From positions 1-16,555 of the forward strand of contig JAITFC010000015.1 in NCBI GenBank assembly GCA_031281635.1: a DNA stretch of 16,555 nucleotides, given 5' to 3'. This stretch comes from Puniceicoccales bacterium. GTDB taxonomy: Bacteria; Verrucomicrobiota; Verrucomicrobiia; Opitutales; JAIRLM01. Made by a program: the position numbers and the translations under genes. Under the pieces are notes generated by a model. The model was not told the origin of the DNA. It worked only from the letters and a program-made list of their open reading frames with translations, and made no database searches. This document shows, in pieces, positions 7,134 through 14,465 of the stretch; position 1 is the stretch's first letter, and the number at the start of each line of letters is the position of its first letter.

Positions 7134-7508
7134 ATGATAGATTTTCTAAAGAAATTAGGTTCTGCTGCCGTACAGTATAGCAACGCTGATGGCAAGCTTT
7201 CGTTTTGGCAGATTGGCACGCTCGTCACAGGGATAGGATTGATAGGTGCTTCCGTTGTCCTTGTGCCGAGTTTGTGCGGAGGTACAATAGCTGCATTTTG
7301 TATTGCAAAACTTCCTGCACTCGCAATTTCTGGGATTCAGTATATGCCTAGCGCAGCGGCAGGCATTTTAGCGCTTGCGGATTTCGCCGCACGGGTGTGG
7401 TTTAACTGGGGTAAACCAGAGGGAGGGAAACCGGCAGATGGTGTCAAGAAGCCGGCAGATGGTGTCGAGAAGCCAGCAGATGGTGAAGGGGACGGGGAAC
7501 CTGCCTAG
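7134..7508 (+). CDS. Small membrane protein with KPADGV-repeat tail, unknown function (paralogue 2)
   Basis: 124 residues; a GAGGG ribosome site lies just upstream of ATG 7134. An amphipathic N-terminus (MIDFLKKLGS) is followed by hydrophobic segments at about 27-46, 48-66 and 70-92. A hydrophilic tail carries three near-perfect heptads (KPADGVK, KPADGVE, KPADGEG; 99-119) and ends acidic. The core segment LCGGTIAAFCI (47-57) parallels VCGSLTTFCV in the gene at 6454. I recognise no family. The tail has the look of a low-complexity linker exposed on one side of the membrane. A transposase fragment lies downstream on the other strand, and the 246-bp gap between them (7509-7754) holds only a weak hairpin. 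Confidence 0.7.
   Translation: MIDFLKKLGSAAVQYSNADGKLSFWQIGTLVTGIGLIGASVVLVPSLCGGTIAAFCIAKLPALAISGIQYMPSAAAGILALADFAARVWFNWGKPEGGKPADGVKKPADGVEKPADGEGDGEPA
7428..7490 (+). repeat. Three 21-bp tandem repeats in the tail coding region
   Basis: Units at 7428-7448, 7449-7469 and 7470-7490 share CCGGCAGATGGTGTC-type cores with a few substitutions. The 21-bp period keeps the reading frame and encodes KPADGV heptads. Confidence 0.85.
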
Positions 7509-7563
7509 TAGCTTTAAATTCTGCTTCCTTTGAGCATAAAGTTCAATCAAACAAAGTCAGATC

Positions 7564-7580
7564 CCCCGCTAGTGCAGGGG
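7564..7580 (+). terminator. Weak hairpin downstream of the small membrane-protein gene
   Basis: CCCCGC and GCAGGGG can pair around a TAGT loop with one bulged A. No T-run follows on either strand, so intrinsic termination is doubtful. It lies 55 bp after the stop codon at 7508. Confidence 0.25.
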
Positions 7581-7754
7581 CTGGCTTCTGCGTTTGCGGT
7601 GAAAATGTCTTTTAACTGCCGTGAGATGTTGTAGAAGGAATTCTTTCGCCGCTAACCCGCAGAATTGACAGAGTGCGATTTCGCAACACAGACGCTGAAT
7701 TAAGCTCTCCGGTTCTTGGCGTTTTCTCGAAAATTTTGACTTTTGGGATTATGT

Positions 7755-8135
7755 TTAATCGACGATCTTGTCCATTCGGAAGGATTCACAGAGAAACATG
7801 TTTGCAAGTCCCGGAAACCCGACGAAGATATCGATAATCCTTTCTAAAAGTCGTTCGATTCTAACAATGTGGCGATAGATCGAACTCTGTCCGATTCCGT
7901 ACATTTTAGACATTTGCAGGTAGTGACTTCCCGTCCCGTAGGCCTGCAATGTCATGGCTAATGCTTGTTTTACATTAAGTTTACGCGGCCTGCCAACCCG
8001 TCGACTGGCAGATGCGTGATTGGATGCAACGATCCGCACCGCTCGTACAAGAATTAGTTCGAAAATTCGGTCGGCAATTCCGAAATTTTTTCGAAAAAGA
8101 CTTATGTTCGCGCGCGTTACTGGGACGATATCCAT
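7755..8135 (-). pseudogene. Truncated transposase remnant (N-terminal HTH part only)
   Basis: 126 residues from ATG 8135, preceded by AGGGGAA. The segment RRVGRPRKLNVKQALAMTL (about 45-63), followed by a helix-turn-helix (about 68-97, with MYGIGQSSIYRHI), resembles the N-terminal part of IS4/IS5-like DDE transposases (HTH plus DDE_Tnp_4 type). The catalytic DDE domain is absent: the frame stops after RMDKIVD. None of the three minus-strand frames below 7755 resumes it as far as I could read, so this looks like a 3'-deleted copy rather than a simple frameshift. No matching terminal inverted repeats flank it. A small stand-alone HTH protein is a less likely alternative. Confidence 0.6.
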
Positions 8136-8245
8136 GGCATTGTTTCCCCTGAAATTCGGGAGCACTTTTATGGAGCATTTCGGTCTGTCAAGCATTTTTT
8201 CATAATTGTAAAAATTAAACTTTCTTGTTCGTAAATAACACAAAG

Positions 8246-8269
8246 GCGGCCCCGAAATATCGGGGCCGC
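8246..8269 (-). terminator. Rho-independent terminator of the autotransporter gene
   Basis: A perfect 10-bp stem (GCGGCCCCGA / TCGGGGCCGC) closes a four-base loop. It lies 26 bp after the stop codon of the autotransporter gene. On the minus strand it is followed by a T-rich stretch (CCTTTGTGTTATTT). It also separates the autotransporter from the transposase remnant. Confidence 0.8.
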
Positions 8270-8295
8270 GGAAGGTAATGGAATTTCGCGGTGAC

Positions 8296-11200
8296 TCAGA
8301 GGGAGTAGGCGACCTGGAATTGTGCGCTAACGCCTTCGCGGGCACCGACATGTCCGCAGACTCCCAATTTAATGACGAGGTTACGCTGGAACTCCGGCAC
8401 CCAGGTGAACTGCAATTTGCCCACGGCACTGCCGCCGCGAAGTGTCGATGCTGGAACATCGTAGCCGCAGATGGTAGCTCTGGATTCGCCATCCAATTCG
8501 CGCTCCAGGGCGGTGGTGAATCTGGCGGAGAATCCCCTACCAATTGACGTGGAGACACTTACACCGAGTTTCACAATGACCGAATTGACGGCGTCGAAGG
8601 ACAGGGCATCTTCGCCGCGAAGGACGACGTGACCACTGGCGCGGTGTGACCAGAGGCATTTGCTGCCGAAATCGACGACCCAACCCTGATCGTTGTGTAA
8701 GGCGTAACCGAGACCAAAGTGTCCGCCGCAGAAGAAGTTAGAGATTTTATAATCTACGTAATTGTCCGTCCGTCCGAGAAAATCGCTGCTCTCCCAGTCG
8801 GTGGAAATGGCGCCCATGCGGCAGGAACCTTCGCAATAGCCGTGGCCGCAAGCAGTTCCGTCAAAATCGACGCGCAGGACCGTCCCGGCGGTGTAGCAAT
8901 TGCTGTGGCCCTTGCCTCTGACGGTTCCGGCCTCTCCGAAATCGCTCTCTGCGAAGTCATTGCAGCTGCGGAAGTGGTCAATGCCGCACTCCAAAAATTC
9001 CCCGAAGTGCAGGCGTCCCAGGGCGAGTTTGGCATCGTTGAACGCACCGCCCACAAATGATATTGAACGTGTTCTCGCAGTGGAAGTTGCCCCAGTTTCG
9101 TAGGTGCAGCAATTCGTGGAAGCCGGCAGCAAAAATGGTGTCCATGATGCCTTTTTCGCCGCATTTTTGCAGGGCAACTTCTTGGTGTCATAATTTACAC
9201 ATTTGCACTCTTCGCAGCGGCACAGCGATGATTCTGCCTTAGCGGCTAGTGTCGCAGCTATTTCCGTCCCGCGATTCGCCACAAGAAATCCAGCCAAATG
9301 CGAATTTGTGAATGCGCAAGAATCCGGATTGACGCCCGTGCGTCCCGCCTGTGCAATGTCACTTAGTGTCGCTATGAGGTTGTTATTCTCGGCGTAAACG
9401 TCGAATGTGTAACGAAGAAATGTGCTGGTCGCGAAACTAATAGGCTGTTCAATGGTAACGCTTTGTGATTGGAACGGATAATTAACTAACGCATCATGTC
9501 CACGTTTTCTAAATACTCCGGAATCCGATTTAATGAGAACGATTTTGTCATTTATGCGCAGAGGAGTTTTCGGAAATGCGGCCCCTAGGGCTATGCGTCC
9601 ATCTTCCTTGAAAATTACAGCGGCAGGAGTCGTTAGTAGTATATCTCCATTTGCGGCAGTTGAAGGTAGTACAAAGTTAATTGCTCCACGCACTATTATT
9701 TTGCTAGCATTAATTGCACTTATGTGTGCATGACTATATTCGGGATAGCTTAGAGCAATCTTGCTCGGATCGCTGCGATCAAAATTTCCATCTTCGCCAA
9801 GAATATATTCGCGCTTTTCTTGTTCATAGGCTATGCGCAGTGTCGCTTCATTTTTCACAATAAACTTACTATCCACATTGATGCCATACATAATATTATG
9901 AATATTATCCTTTGCGCCAAAACTTGCGCCGTTATGCAGTGCCATCGTTCCGCTGCAAACAATTACCTTGGAAAAATACACATCCGATGCGTGGGTGTCG
10001 AATAGCACGGTGCCCGTCTGTTTTTTAGCCCATTCGCCTATGCCGCAAGCATTTGGGAATCCGCTTTCATCGTCCTCGGCCGGCGCGCCATTGATGCGAA
10101 ACGTAAGATTTCTGAGATACTCGTTGCTACTTATTGGGTCGTAGAATCTTATCGTTCTGCCTTCCAATGCTGAAAGTGATATGGTGCTATGGTAATCCGA
10201 AGATTGCCAAACGAACCAACTGTGAAAAGCCAATGTGTTATTTCCGCTATATAATATACTGGAATTCAAATTCTCGAAATATATAGCGTTTGGATTGCCT
10301 CCGTATGAGGCGTGATCCATATTTCCCTGGAAGACGAGGTCACCAAAGGCCGCATAAATATCTGCATACAAGCTTATATATAGCGCTCCGCCTTTTCCCG
10401 GGAAAGGTGCGAGCATGCCGTAGTTTGGCGTCGAACCGCGTGCTTTGTTGTGAAGGAATAGCGTATCTCCCTGTACGCCAAGACGATATGCATTATCGAG
10501 CGAAGCTTTTGGACATTTCCAGTGCTCAATGTACATGGCGCCGCCGTTGGATTCAGCAATGTTTCCGTAAAATCCGCAATTATGCAGCCCGCCTATCAAT
10601 GTGCGAACCCAAATCGCGCCGCCGCTTTGACCGGCAGAGTTGCTATAAAAAGTTGTATTGCAAACATTTCCGCCGAGAAACGAACTGTATAATATTGGAT
10701 CTGACGACGTGGATATATAAGGAAAATCCGAACCAATGGTATTGTATATGCATAGAGCACCGCCGTTACCGTCAGCCATGGCGCTAATACCACTAGCATA
10801 CCATGCGGAAACGGAATTGTGATGAAACACAGAGTCGTATATGCCGTGAATGATATTGTCAGCCAATAGAATAACACTACCATTACTACTTGGACTGCAA
10901 GTGTTTAAGTAAAACCCCGATAATGACATTCTAGTTATAGTGCTAATTGAATAATTCGTGGGAAGCGCATTAAAGAATGGACAAATGAACGGTTGCCCAG
11001 GTATCTCGTTGAGTACAATATGCGTCTGCGGAGTTCCGTCCGGTCCCAAATCGGCGCCGATCAAATTGTAATAAACAAGATTGCTCGTAGGAGAAAGATT
11101 ATTCGCAAAAGGCCATTCAATTTTATAAATGTTTGCGCCAAAGTGCACATCGTAAAGCGTCGCACCTGATGCCGTGCCCATGGTGGTCCACGTGATGCCA

Positions 11201-11352
11201 TTTTGGTCTCCATTGATATCTCCCCAAGCATCACCATCGTCGATTGTTACGACGCCGCCACCGAACGCCGCACTGCCAACACAAACGAACAATACGCTAG
11301 CCGTACAAGAAAGTAACTTGCTCAGCGCGCCAACTCGCTTTTTTCTCTCCAT
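8296..11352 (-). CDS. Pmp-like autotransporter (polymorphic outer-membrane protein type)
   Basis: 1018 residues. The signal peptide (about 1-29) has a basic start, a hydrophobic core and GSAA before cleavage. The passenger (30-700) contains the paired motifs of chlamydial polymorphic membrane proteins: FHHN 176, GGAL 197, FYSN 235, GGAI 244, FYGN 261, GGAM 270, FLHN 299, GGAL 321, FQGN 341. These build a right-handed beta helix. A cysteine cluster (C711, C713, C716, C718, C728, C748, C749) links it to a C-terminal beta barrel (about 760-1018) with alternating strands, ending FQVAYSL. It is secreted by Sec, inserted in the outer membrane and displays its passenger outside, probably for adhesion. 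The gene is monocistronic, with its own terminator. No ribosome site precedes ATG 11352. Cysteines also occur in the barrel, unusual for proteobacterial autotransporters but common in chlamydial ones. Confidence 0.88.
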   Translation of the reverse strand: MERKKRVGALSKLLSCTASVLFVCVGSAAFGGGVVTIDDGDAWGDINGDQNGITWTTMGTASGATLYDVHFGANIYKIEWPFANNLSPTSNLVYYNLIGADLGPDGTPQTHIVLNEIPGQPFICPFFNALPTNYSISTITRMSLSGFYLNTCSPSSNGSVILLADNIIHGIYDSVFHHNSVSAWYASGISAMADGNGGALCIYNTIGSDFPYISTSSDPILYSSFLGGNVCNTTFYSNSAGQSGGAIWVRTLIGGLHNCGFYGNIAESNGGAMYIEHWKCPKASLDNAYRLGVQGDTLFLHNKARGSTPNYGMLAPFPGKGGALYISLYADIYAAFGDLVFQGNMDHASYGGNPNAIYFENLNSSILYSGNNTLAFHSWFVWQSSDYHSTISLSALEGRTIRFYDPISSNEYLRNLTFRINGAPAEDDESGFPNACGIGEWAKKQTGTVLFDTHASDVYFSKVIVCSGTMALHNGASFGAKDNIHNIMYGINVDSKFIVKNEATLRIAYEQEKREYILGEDGNFDRSDPSKIALSYPEYSHAHISAINASKIIVRGAINFVLPSTAANGDILLTTPAAVIFKEDGRIALGAAFPKTPLRINDKIVLIKSDSGVFRKRGHDALVNYPFQSQSVTIEQPISFATSTFLRYTFDVYAENNNLIATLSDIAQAGRTGVNPDSCAFTNSHLAGFLVANRGTEIAATLAAKAESSLCRCEECKCVNYDTKKLPCKNAAKKASWTPFLLPASTNCCTYETGATSTARTRSISFVGGAFNDAKLALGRLHFGEFLECGIDHFRSCNDFAESDFGEAGTVRGKGHSNCYTAGTVLRVDFDGTACGHGYCEGSCRMGAISTDWESSDFLGRTDNYVDYKISNFFCGGHFGLGYALHNDQGWVVDFGSKCLWSHRASGHVVLRGEDALSFDAVNSVIVKLGVSVSTSIGRGFSARFTTALERELDGESRATICGYDVPASTLRGGSAVGKLQFTWVPEFQRNLVIKLGVCGHVGAREGVSAQFQVAYSL

Positions 11353-11358
11353 CGACGA

Positions 11359-11387
11359 ATCTTACAACGAAATTTTACGAAATGCAA
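11359..11387 (-). promoter_or_regulatory. Possible promoter giving a leaderless autotransporter transcript
   Basis: On the minus strand, TTGCAT (11382-11387), 17 bp and TAAGAT (11359-11364) precede ATG 11352. Normal spacing would put the first transcribed base at or next to the A of ATG, which would explain the missing ribosome site. Both boxes are imperfect (3/6 and 4/6 to consensus). Confidence 0.3.
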
Positions 11388-11410
11388 CAAAAAAATAACA
11401 TTTCGTAAAA
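11373..11410. promoter_or_regulatory. 12-bp perfect inverted repeat upstream of the autotransporter (operator candidate)
   Basis: TTTTACGAAATG (11373-11384) and CATTTCGTAAAA (11399-11410) are exact reverse complements separated by 14 AT-rich bases. The proximal arm overlaps the candidate -35 box, which suits a dimeric regulator. Neither strand shows a terminator-like T-run after a GC-rich stem, so a terminator role is unlikely. The rest of the gap to rpoD (11411-11637) has no supportable gene. Confidence 0.45.
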
Positions 11411-11611
11411 AAATGGCACTTTTTTTGATCTTTGTCACCGTTTCTTGGCCGTGAAATGCATGCGCCTGATGCACTATTTCGTTGTGTCTCAAGATGATAC
11501 GGCAAAAATGACCCAGCAGGACATTTCCGCGAATTTTTTTTCGATCACAGCGGACTCGTCGCAGAATTCCGAAAATTTCGCTCCTGAAACCACCGTCCGG
11601 TCGACTGTCTG

Positions 11612-11630
11612 GAATTTTGCAACGGGCTTA
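11612..11630. repeat. Solitary transposon-end-like sequence
   Basis: GAATTTTGCAACGGG is identical over 15 bases to the right end of the 80-bp element at 6898-6977, followed by CTTA instead of TCTA. No opposing copy is visible nearby, so this may be a decayed single end. It starts eight bases beyond the rpoD stop codon. Confidence 0.45.
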
Positions 11631-11637
11631 TTCCGAT

Positions 11638-13458
11638 TCACTTGCTCTGTTTAAAGTCGTCGAATCCTTCCTGTTCCAACTTCGTGGAAGCTTCGAAAAA
11701 TCCACTCAGTTGGCGCATGCGCGTCGGGTGGCGCATTTTCCGCAGGGCCTTTGCCTCGATCTGGCGGATGCGTTCGCGCGTAACATTGAACTGCTGGCCA
11801 ACTTCCTCCAGCGTACGACTATATCCATCGTCCAATCCAAAGCGCAGAGACAGGATACGCTGCTCTCTTTCGGACAGAGACACAAGAATTTCGCGAATTT
11901 TCTCGCGCAGCAAACTATTGGCGGCCGTTATTTGTGGATCTTCGGCGGACTTATCCTCTATGAAATCCCCGAAACAGGAGTCTTCTCCGTCTCCCACTGG
12001 ACTTTGCAAAGAAATCGGCTGCTGGGCCATCTTCATGATACTTTGCACCCTCTCCAGCGGCATTCCCATCTCCTTGGCAACTTCTTCGGGGGAAGCTTCG
12101 TGGCCAAGTTCCTGGAGCAGCTGCTTTTGCACCTGCATCACTTTGTTTAACGTTTCGATCATGTGCACGGGAATGCGGATGGTGCGGGCCTGGTCAGCTA
12201 TGGATCGTGTGATGGCCTGGCGAATCCACCAAGTGGCGTAGGTGGAGAATTTGTAACCGCGTCGGTATTCGAATTTCTCCACGGCTTTGATGAGTCCGAC
12301 GTTACCCTCCTGAATGAGGTCTAGAAATGAAAGACCGCGATTTGTGTATTTTTTTGCAATGCTGATTACCAGCCGTAAATTTGCCTCCACCATTTCCGTT
12401 TTTGCCGAATGGAGAGTTTTCATATGCTTGCGGAAGCGCTTAATGACGTCGAAGATCACGTGCGGGTCCGTGCGAAAATCCTTCTGGAAATTCTCCAAGT
12501 CCTTCTCTATCTGCTCCAACTCCTGGGGACGCAGCGGGCGCTTGACATGCAATTGCAGCAATTCCAAGTCCTTGCGAATGCGGCGCAGCAGAGGACCTTT
12601 TTCATTGAGAAAATCCTCGAACAACTTCATCTTAAAGCAGAAACGTTTTAGGATTTGCTTGAGCTGTGTTTCGTAATTTTTGACGCGTAGAATTAGCTTT
12701 TTCTTTTCCTCGCCGTCGGGCAGTTGTCTAACCAGTGAAATGAGATCGTCCAATTTCATTAGCAGCGTTGAACTGTCCTGTATGAGCCGCGGCAGCATCT
12801 CGTAATAGGCATCTCGACTTTCTATTTTTTTATCGAGGACAATTTGGTCAAATCGTTCTTCGCGATTGGCTAGTTTCCGCGCCATTTGCAATTGGTGATC
12901 AACGGTAAAGCGAACGGCGAATAATTCGTCCTGGGCCTTCTGCTCAGCCGATTCGATGCGCTTTGAAATATTGACTTCTTGCTCGCGCGTGAGGAGAGGT
13001 ACTTTGCCCATTTGGCGCAGATAAGTGCGGATGGGATCTTCGTTGGCCGTGTTGATCTGATCCTCGTAGATGCGCTGCTCGAGGCGTTCGCGGTCGTCCT
13101 GTTCGTGTTTGGCAATATCGTCCGCATCAAGAACTTGAATGTCTAAGCTTTCCAGGATGTTGATAATGTTTTCCACGTCGACTTCGGAAATGTCCTCGTC
13201 TTCGCCCAGAGAAGCATTTATGTCGTCGAAGGACACATAGCCCTGCTCTTTTGCTAGAGCCACAAGGGACTTAATGCGCTCCTGCATGGTCAGACTTTTG
13301 ATGTCATTTTTTTTCTCACCGGGAGCTGGAATTGGCGTAACATGTTGGGCCCGTGCTGCTGCCGCCAGTGCATTACGGGAAACGCGAACAATTTTACTGG
13401 ACTGTGAAACGCGGTTGACTATACTATCGGGTGCCTCTTCGGAAAATTTATCGGACAT
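11638..13458 (-). CDS. rpoD: RNA polymerase sigma factor RpoD (sigma-70, primary)
   Basis: 606 residues from ATG 13458. Region 1.1 (about 52-113) marks a group 1 sigma factor. Region 1.2 (about 138-170, DPIRTYLRQMGKVPLLTREQE) is followed by a non-conserved insert (170-350). Region 2 (351-427) has the core-binding and -10 recognition segment, including FSTYATWWIRQAI. Region 3 (430-510) follows, then region 4 (525-590) with the -35 recognition helix VTRERIRQIEAKALRKMRHP. It directs RNA polymerase to housekeeping promoters. A TTG at 13518 would add 20 residues, but neither start has a strong ribosome site, and MSDKFSEEAP is the more natural N-terminus. It lies downstream of the acc/Asp23 operon but has its own promoter and a leader of about 160 nt. 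Confidence 0.96.
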   Translation of the reverse strand: MSDKFSEEAPDSIVNRVSQSSKIVRVSRNALAAAARAQHVTPIPAPGEKKNDIKSLTMQERIKSLVALAKEQGYVSFDDINASLGEDEDISEVDVENIINILESLDIQVLDADDIAKHEQDDRERLEQRIYEDQINTANEDPIRTYLRQMGKVPLLTREQEVNISKRIESAEQKAQDELFAVRFTVDHQLQMARKLANREERFDQIVLDKKIESRDAYYEMLPRLIQDSSTLLMKLDDLISLVRQLPDGEEKKKLILRVKNYETQLKQILKRFCFKMKLFEDFLNEKGPLLRRIRKDLELLQLHVKRPLRPQELEQIEKDLENFQKDFRTDPHVIFDVIKRFRKHMKTLHSAKTEMVEANLRLVISIAKKYTNRGLSFLDLIQEGNVGLIKAVEKFEYRRGYKFSTYATWWIRQAITRSIADQARTIRIPVHMIETLNKVMQVQKQLLQELGHEASPEEVAKEMGMPLERVQSIMKMAQQPISLQSPVGDGEDSCFGDFIEDKSAEDPQITAANSLLREKIREILVSLSEREQRILSLRFGLDDGYSRTLEEVGQQFNVTRERIRQIEAKALRKMRHPTRMRQLSGFFEASTKLEQEGFDDFKQSK

Positions 13459-13628
13459 ATGCCCGCGGATTTTGCCATTTTTTCTGCAAAGACAAGTTTT
13501 TACTTTACAAAAAAGCAATTTTTTTCGCTAATTATCTCTTTAGTCGTGACTAACTCGCCATCCACGAAAAGTTTGGGCCACGACGGAGATCGCGTCGCTG
13601 GCAGTCCATCGATTCGCGGAGCGCAGAC

Positions 13629-13656
13629 ATTATAGTGCGCGGGACATCATCGTCAA
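13629..13656 (-). promoter_or_regulatory. Sigma-70 promoter of rpoD, overlapping the end of the upstream gene
   Basis: On the minus strand, TTGACG (13651-13656), a 16-bp spacer and TATAAT (13629-13634) match the consensus in 11 of 12 positions. The -35 box includes the stop codon of the upstream Asp23-partner gene. Transcription would start near 13622, leaving a leader of about 160 nt before ATG 13458. That leader contains an AAAAAA-TTGC-TTTTTT hairpin near 13505-13520. Confidence 0.75.
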
Positions 13657-14039
13657 CCTTTGAAACCGTTCACTAGCACGTCAATCGTACCCAACTGTTC
13701 GATTCCCAGTTGCTCCCGGAGACAGAAAGCGGATTCACTTTGCATTTTTTGTGCAACGGCGAGAACACTTTCTCCGCTAGGAATTTGCAAATGGATGACA
13801 ACGCTGAGGGAACCACCATTGATTTTTGTGCAAATGTGTATTTTTCCCACGGGCAGCACGCCATTGCAAGCACTGCGAATTACGGCATGTAAGGCTTTGC
13901 GGGAGATGCAAATAGAGCCAGCTTCTCCCGTGTCTACGGCGATGCGCATGCGCCGATGGCGGCGACGCAGAACGGCGATGAATAGCAGCAGGAAACAAAA
14001 GCCGCCCAATGCCGCCGACGAAATTACTTGCACGTCCAT
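13653..14039 (-). CDS. Membrane-anchored AmaP-like partner of the Asp23 protein
   Basis: 128 residues. One N-terminal membrane helix (about 7-24, LGGFCFLLLFIAV) is followed by a basic stop-transfer run (RRRHRRMR). A cytoplasmic domain of about 95 residues follows, with an Asp23-like strand pattern (GSICISRKALHAVI, VGKIHICTKI, IDVLVNGF). In Gram-positive bacteria AmaP anchors Asp23 at the membrane through a similar layout. The gene starts 3 bp after the Asp23 stop, so the two are almost certainly co-translated and act together. Family naming rests on architecture and context. The last codons overlap the rpoD promoter. Confidence 0.7.
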   Translation of the reverse strand: MDVQVISSAALGGFCFLLLFIAVLRRRHRRMRIAVDTGEAGSICISRKALHAVIRSACNGVLPVGKIHICTKINGGSLSVVIHLQIPSGESVLAVAQKMQSESAFCLREQLGIEQLGTIDVLVNGFKG

Positions 14040-14042
14040 GGC

Positions 14043-14465
14043 TCAGTCCAACCTTTCTTCGGGAAGCGATTTTTCCGTTGCGATCCCGCGAGTTTTCACT
14101 CCATCTATGGTAACATTCACCTGCGCAACATCTTTTTGCGTCATAAAATTGACTTGCTGAGCCACATTTTTCTGAATATTCGCGGCAACGTCCGTCAGCG
14201 GCGATCCGAAATAAAGGCAAACACGGACATCAATGACATAGCGCCCCCACTCATCTTCGTGCACGGAAACTCCTCGCTCCGTATTTTTTCGCGAAAAAAA
14301 TTCCGCTACACCGTCGAAAAATCCAACGCCAACACTGGCCACGCCATCCACTTCTAAGGTACTGATGCGGATAATATTCGCAATTACCGAATGATTGATA
14401 CGCACTTCCCCGCCGAGATCGCAGCTGCCATCCCTCCCCTCGCCGTCTTTCTGTTCCTTTTCCAT
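14043..14465 (-). CDS. Asp23/Gls24 family protein
   Basis: 140 residues from ATG 14465. After a charged N-terminus the domain opens with GGEVRINHSVIANIIRIST and VDGVASVGVGFFDG, typical of Asp23/Gls24. It continues with a strand YVIDVRVCLYFGSPL and the helix-strand ending VAANIQKNVAQQVNFM..VAQVNVTIDGV. Family members are abundant cytoplasmic proteins linked to envelope stress, often next to fatty-acid or acetyl-CoA carboxylase genes. AGGAGG lies seven bases before ATG 14465; the GTG three bases earlier is too close. The stop of accC and this start share one base (TGATG), which implies translational coupling. Confidence 0.85.
   Translation of the reverse strand: MEKEQKDGEGRDGSCDLGGEVRINHSVIANIIRISTLEVDGVASVGVGFFDGVAEFFSRKNTERGVSVHEDEWGRYVIDVRVCLYFGSPLTDVAANIQKNVAQQVNFMTQKDVAQVNVTIDGVKTRGIATEKSLPEERLD

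Noticed and set aside
8136..8558. Upstream extension of the transposase frame into the autotransporter gene
   Set aside because: The extension is antisense-free shadow coding within the autotransporter C-terminus; ATG 8135 has its own ribosome site.
11445..11654. 69-codon plus-strand frame between the autotransporter and rpoD
   Set aside because: It starts with TTG, has no ribosome site, overlaps the rpoD end and reads through the transposon-end repeat.
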